A DNA stretch of 8,405 nucleotides from JBLHKE01 sp047619485 (lineage in GTDB: Bacteria; Verrucomicrobiota; Verrucomicrobiia; Verrucomicrobiales; DEV007): assembly GCA_047619485.1 (NCBI GenBank), contig JBLHKE010000323.1, positions 1 to 8,405 of the forward strand. The letters run 5' to 3'. The notes under the pieces are model-generated. The model was given only the letters and a program-made list of their open reading frames with translations. It had not been told where the DNA came from and ran no database searches. Position numbers and translations under genes: made by a program. How positions within the stretch are numbered: the first letter of the stretch is position 1; each line of letters begins with the position of its first letter. Shown in pieces: positions 6,352 through 8,405 of the stretch.

Positions 6352-7343
6352 CCGCCCACCTTTACTGTGACTTCTCCGCCCTTCGCTGACAGCTCGCCGA
6401 TCACCACGCCGCCGGCACCAGCAGCCGTCGCCGCCTCGACCTGATCCGACGAAACGATCGCCACCCAGCCGAAGCCCATGTTGAAGGTGTTGACCGCCTC
6501 CTGCGTCTCGACGTGCGACAGGACTTTCGCCACCGCCACATTCTGCCACTCGGGGATCGAGATCGAAGCCCCATGTCCACCGAGCAGGCGTGCGAGGTTC
6601 TCCGGCAATCCACCACCGGTGATATGCGCCATGCCTTTTGGTTTCACCCCCTTGGCGCGCAAGTCAGTGACGACATCGTAGTAGAGCCGCGTCGGTGCGA
6701 GCAGTTGGTGCAGTTCATCTTTCGAAAGCTCGTCCGGGAACGCCGCCAAAATCCGCCGCACTAGGCTCCAACCATTGGCGTGGAATCCATCGGAAGCCCA
6801 GCCGATCAACACATCGCCAGCGCCTATCCCCTGCAGGTCAATCAGGTCGGCCTTCTCCGCCGCGCCGACACAGAAGCCGGACAGCTCGATCATGTCCGGC
6901 GCGACCAGGTCCGGCATCTCCGCCGTCTCGCCGCCACCGAGGATGCAATCGCAGGCCTCGCACCACTCGCAGATGCCGGCGATGATGCGCTTGATCTGGG
7001 TTTTATCGATCTTCCCGATGCCGATGTAATCGAGGAACATCAGCGGATCGCCACCGGTGGTGAGAATATCATTCACGTTCATCGCGACGAGATCCTTGCC
7101 AGCGATCTCGAGTTCGTCGTGATCGAGCAGCAGTCGCAGCTTCGTGCCAACGCCATCGGCGCCAGTGACGATGACCGGTTCCTTGTAGGCACTGAGATCG
7201 TAGCTCGCCGCGAACAGGCCGAATGGCTGGAACAGCTGACGTTTTTTCTCAGTCCGCTGGCGGAGTTCGCCGATGTCGCCAACCAGCGCTGCCGCCTCGT
7301 GGATATCGACGCCGGCGTCTTTGTATGTAAATGATTCGCTCAT
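6348..7343 (-). CDS. purM: Phosphoribosylformylglycinamidine cyclo-ligase (AIR synthetase, PurM)
   Basis: PurM closes the imidazole ring of FGAM with ATP to give AIR, step 5 of the pathway. The 331-aa product is close to the usual 340-350. It shows TYKDAGVDI (6-14), TGADGVGTKL (60-69), MNVNDILTTGGDPLMFLDY (88-106), GGGETAEMPDL (136-146), SDGFHANGWSLVRR (184-197), LLAPTRLYY (214-222), AHITGGGLPENL (239-250) and FNMGFGW (287-293), in the normal order. Where many PurMs have SSGxHSNG this one has SDGFHANG, a mild change. ATG 7343 is chosen, although the frame is open much further, because the family start (SYKDAGVDI-like) follows within five residues and the upstream codons fall in a hairpin-rich gap. 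No Shine-Dalgarno sequence is visible (CGACAAAATT before ATG). Its TGA overlaps the purF ATG as ATGA, which suggests coupled translation. Confidence 0.97.
   Translation of the reverse strand: MSESFTYKDAGVDIHEAAALVGDIGELRQRTEKKRQLFQPFGLFAASYDLSAYKEPVIVTGADGVGTKLRLLLDHDELEIAGKDLVAMNVNDILTTGGDPLMFLDYIGIGKIDKTQIKRIIAGICEWCEACDCILGGGETAEMPDLVAPDMIELSGFCVGAAEKADLIDLQGIGAGDVLIGWASDGFHANGWSLVRRILAAFPDELSKDELHQLLAPTRLYYDVVTDLRAKGVKPKGMAHITGGGLPENLARLLGGHGASISIPEWQNVAVAKVLSHVETQEAVNTFNMGFGWVAIVSSDQVEAATAAGAGGVVIGELSAKGGEVTVKVGG
6356..6363 (-). promoter_or_regulatory. Ribosome binding site of purF
   Basis: AAAGGTGG lies 4 nt before the purF ATG on the minus strand, inside the last codons of purM. It is the best Shine-Dalgarno match seen in the window and supports the start at 6351 over the long upstream extension of the reading frame, which is only a shadow of purM. 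Confidence 0.75.
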
Positions 7344-7349
7344 AATTTT

Positions 7350-7416
7350 GTCGCGGCGACACCGCCGTAGTTTCGGCATGCTGCCGAATCGAAAAACTCT
7401 CGGCAGGATGCCGAGG
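7350..7416. repeat. Hairpin cluster in the purQ-purM gap
   Basis: The 94-nt gap holds two similar perfect hairpins: TTCGGCA/TGCCGAA with a 3-nt loop (7372-7388) and CTCGGCA/TGCCGAG with a 3-nt loop (7399-7415). They share the core CGGCA-NNN-TGCCG and are 10 nt apart. A GTCGC-G-GCGAC palindrome (7350-7360) follows nearer purM. On the minus strand the first hairpin met by polymerase is followed by AG and five T residues (7396-7392), so it could act as a weak terminator or attenuator reducing purM-purF-purD relative to purL-purQ. The remaining hairpins end 6 nt before the purM ATG. Confidence 0.65.
7392..7415 (-). terminator. Possible weak intra-operon terminator or attenuator
   Basis: Stem CTCGGCA/TGCCGAG of 7 bp with a TCC loop, then AG and TTTTT on the minus strand. 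The stem is short and the T-tract is offset by two bases, so termination would be partial at best. It is the only hairpin plus T-tract inside the purine operon in this window. Confidence 0.35.
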
Positions 7417-7437
7417 ATACTGAATGGAACTGCAACT

Positions 7438-8175
7438 TCACGCTGGCACAGCCTCCCCGTGCATGATGCGTCCGTGGATCGATTTGAAGAAATAGTAGCC
7501 CCAGCCCCACTCGTCATCGCCATCCCAGTCAGGATCGTAGTGGTGCACTTTATAAAGGAATCGCTCTGGGTGTGGCATCAGCCCAAGCACGCGCCCGGTC
7601 TCATCTTGGATGCCCGCGATCGCACACGACGAACCATTGAAGTCCTCGCTGTAAGTCAGCGCCACCAGTCCTTTTGCGAGGTATTCCTCACAACGCCCCT
7701 CGGGAGCGACGAAACGTCCCTCCGCGTGCGCCACTGGCAATTCAAAAATCTCCGGCAGCCCTTGCAAAAACGGGTTCTCGCCGTTCTGCTTGCGCAACTC
7801 CGCCCAGCGGCAGATGAAACGTCCGCTGCTGTTGTGGATCAGGCTTCCCTCGGGCAGCAGACCAATTTTCGTCAGGATCTGGAAGCCGTTGCAGATCCCG
7901 AGCAGGTAACCGCCCCGATCATGGAACTCCTTCAGCGTATCGCCGAGCCGCAGCTCCGTCTCCAGCTGCGCCATGCGCCCCGCCATGACGTAGTCGCCAT
8001 AGCTGAAGCCACCGCAGAGCACCACCAGCTTGGCGTCTTTGAACATCCCGTTGGTCGCCTTCGAGATCTGCACGATCTCGGTCGAGAAACCGACCGCCTC
8101 CAGCGCGCGCGCAGTCTCTGCGTCGCAGTTGGTGCCGGGATATTTTAGTAGTAGGGCGTGAGGCCGTGCTTCCAT
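7438..8175 (-). CDS. purQ: FGAM synthase glutaminase subunit (PurQ)
   Basis: PurQ is the class I glutaminase that releases ammonia for PurL, which converts FGAR to FGAM, step 4 of the pathway. The 245-aa product is slightly longer than the usual 220-235. Motifs: LLLKYPGTNCD (8-18), CGGFSYGDYVMAG (54-66), nucleophile C95 in GICNGFQIL, NSSGRFICRW after it, AHAEGRFV, and the triad partners H202 and E204 in MPHPER. The tail after the triad (about 40 residues, rich in Asp, Trp and Tyr) accounts for the extra length. ATG 8175 lies 31 nt inside the end of purL; no later start leaves room for the first strand before PGTNCD. Only a weak GAAAGA precedes it, so translation is probably coupled to purL. 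A 94-nt gap with hairpins separates it from purM. Confidence 0.96.
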   Translation of the reverse strand: MEARPHALLLKYPGTNCDAETARALEAVGFSTEIVQISKATNGMFKDAKLVVLCGGFSYGDYVMAGRMAQLETELRLGDTLKEFHDRGGYLLGICNGFQILTKIGLLPEGSLIHNSSGRFICRWAELRKQNGENPFLQGLPEIFELPVAHAEGRFVAPEGRCEEYLAKGLVALTYSEDFNGSSCAIAGIQDETGRVLGLMPHPERFLYKVHHYDPDWDGDDEWGWGYYFFKSIHGRIMHGEAVPA

Positions 8176-8405
8176 AGGTCTTTCAGTTCGGATAAATCTT
8201 CGTCGATGAGGGTGTTGTCGCCGCGCATGATCTTCAGGTGGCGCAGCTGGCCGTCGGTCTTGCCGATTACAGCAAACGGGCAACCTTTGAATTGCGCCTG
8301 TAGCGCCTCGACATTCGATTGCCGCACCTCGATGAGGAATCGCGATGGAGCTTCGTTGAAAAGTTTCGCCACCGCCGACTGCGAATTTCCTTGGTAAGGA
8401 ACATC
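8145..8405 (-). CDS. purL: FGAM synthase synthetase subunit, C-terminal 86 residues (PurL, partial)
   Basis: The frame is open to the window edge, so only the last 86 residues are visible; the start lies beyond position 8405. The segment LFNEAPSRFLIEV is the LFxExxSRFxVxV strand that opens the last sub-domain of PurL. FAVIGKTDG, then DLSELKDLWKHGL near the end, matches the usual PurL finish (an IGxV strand, then an ELxxxW helix). PurL uses ATP and ammonia from PurQ to turn FGAR into FGAM. A separate purQ next door implies the small PurL type (about 700-800 aa), which normally also needs PurS; purS is not in this window. Its TAA at 8145 lies inside purQ, giving a 31-nt overlap. The call rests on a short segment plus the operon context. 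Confidence 0.9.
   Translation of the reverse strand, partial: DVPYQGNSQSAVAKLFNEAPSRFLIEVRQSNVEALQAQFKGCPFAVIGKTDGQLRHLKIMRGDNTLIDEDLSELKDLWKHGLTPYY

Noticed and set aside
5200..6444. Long plus-strand open frame of 414 codons opposite purF
   Set aside because: It lies antisense to the well-supported purF frame and carries no family motifs. It arises from the GC-biased codon use of purF, as do the other long opposite-strand frames over purD, purM, purQ and the regulator.
4352..6549. Longer N-terminal extensions of PurF (to 6549) and PurD (to 4359)
   Set aside because: The added residues are translations of purM out of frame and of the inverted-repeat element. Family starts and, for purF, the AAAGGTGG site support ATG 6351 and ATG 4329.
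3082..8405. PurR-type operator or riboswitch controlling the purine operon
   Set aside because: The operon promoter lies beyond the window and I found no PUR-box-like site in the visible gaps.

Overview
The window is about 8.4 kb of compact, moderately GC-rich bacterial chromosome carrying mostly housekeeping genes. The long PurF (644 aa, the form I know from Bacteroidota and relatives), the divergent NtrC-type regulator, the near absence of Shine-Dalgarno sites and the hairpin-rich gaps together suggest the Verrucomicrobiota or a neighbouring PVC/FCB lineage. This is inference from recalled family resemblance, not a search result.

Layout. (1) Positions 117-1198, plus strand: hisI (histidine biosynthesis), followed 2 nt later by a DnaQ-fold 3'-5' exonuclease starting at a GTG. 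(2) Positions 1199-1356: a convergent gap with a very strong intrinsic terminator serving the minus-strand regulator. (3) Positions 1357-2724, minus strand: an orphan response regulator with receiver, AAA+ and Fis-type HTH domains. Its AAA+ domain has lost the GAFTGA loop that contacts sigma-54, the sensor II arginine and the Walker B aspartate. (4) Positions 2725-3081: a 357-bp gap with an AT-rich promoter region for the regulator, one imperfect palindrome and no recognisable gene. (5) Positions 3082-8405, minus strand: a de novo purine operon transcribed purL (3' end only) - purQ - purM - purF - purD.

The purine genes cover step 1 (PurF, PRPP to phosphoribosylamine), step 2 (PurD, to GAR), step 4 (PurL with PurQ, FGAR to FGAM) and step 5 (PurM, FGAM to AIR). 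The step 3 transformylase and PurS are not in the window. purL/purQ overlap by 31 nt and purM/purF by 4 nt (ATGA). The two longer gaps, purQ-purM (94 nt) and purF-purD (87 nt), are almost filled by paired small hairpins, and the genes after them, purM and purD, have no visible Shine-Dalgarno sequence. The purF-purD gap is an 82-bp element with perfect 12-bp terminal inverted repeats.

I see no undescribed multi-gene system. The observations most worth following are the degenerate enhancer-binding-protein-like regulator and the paired-hairpin elements inside the purine operon.
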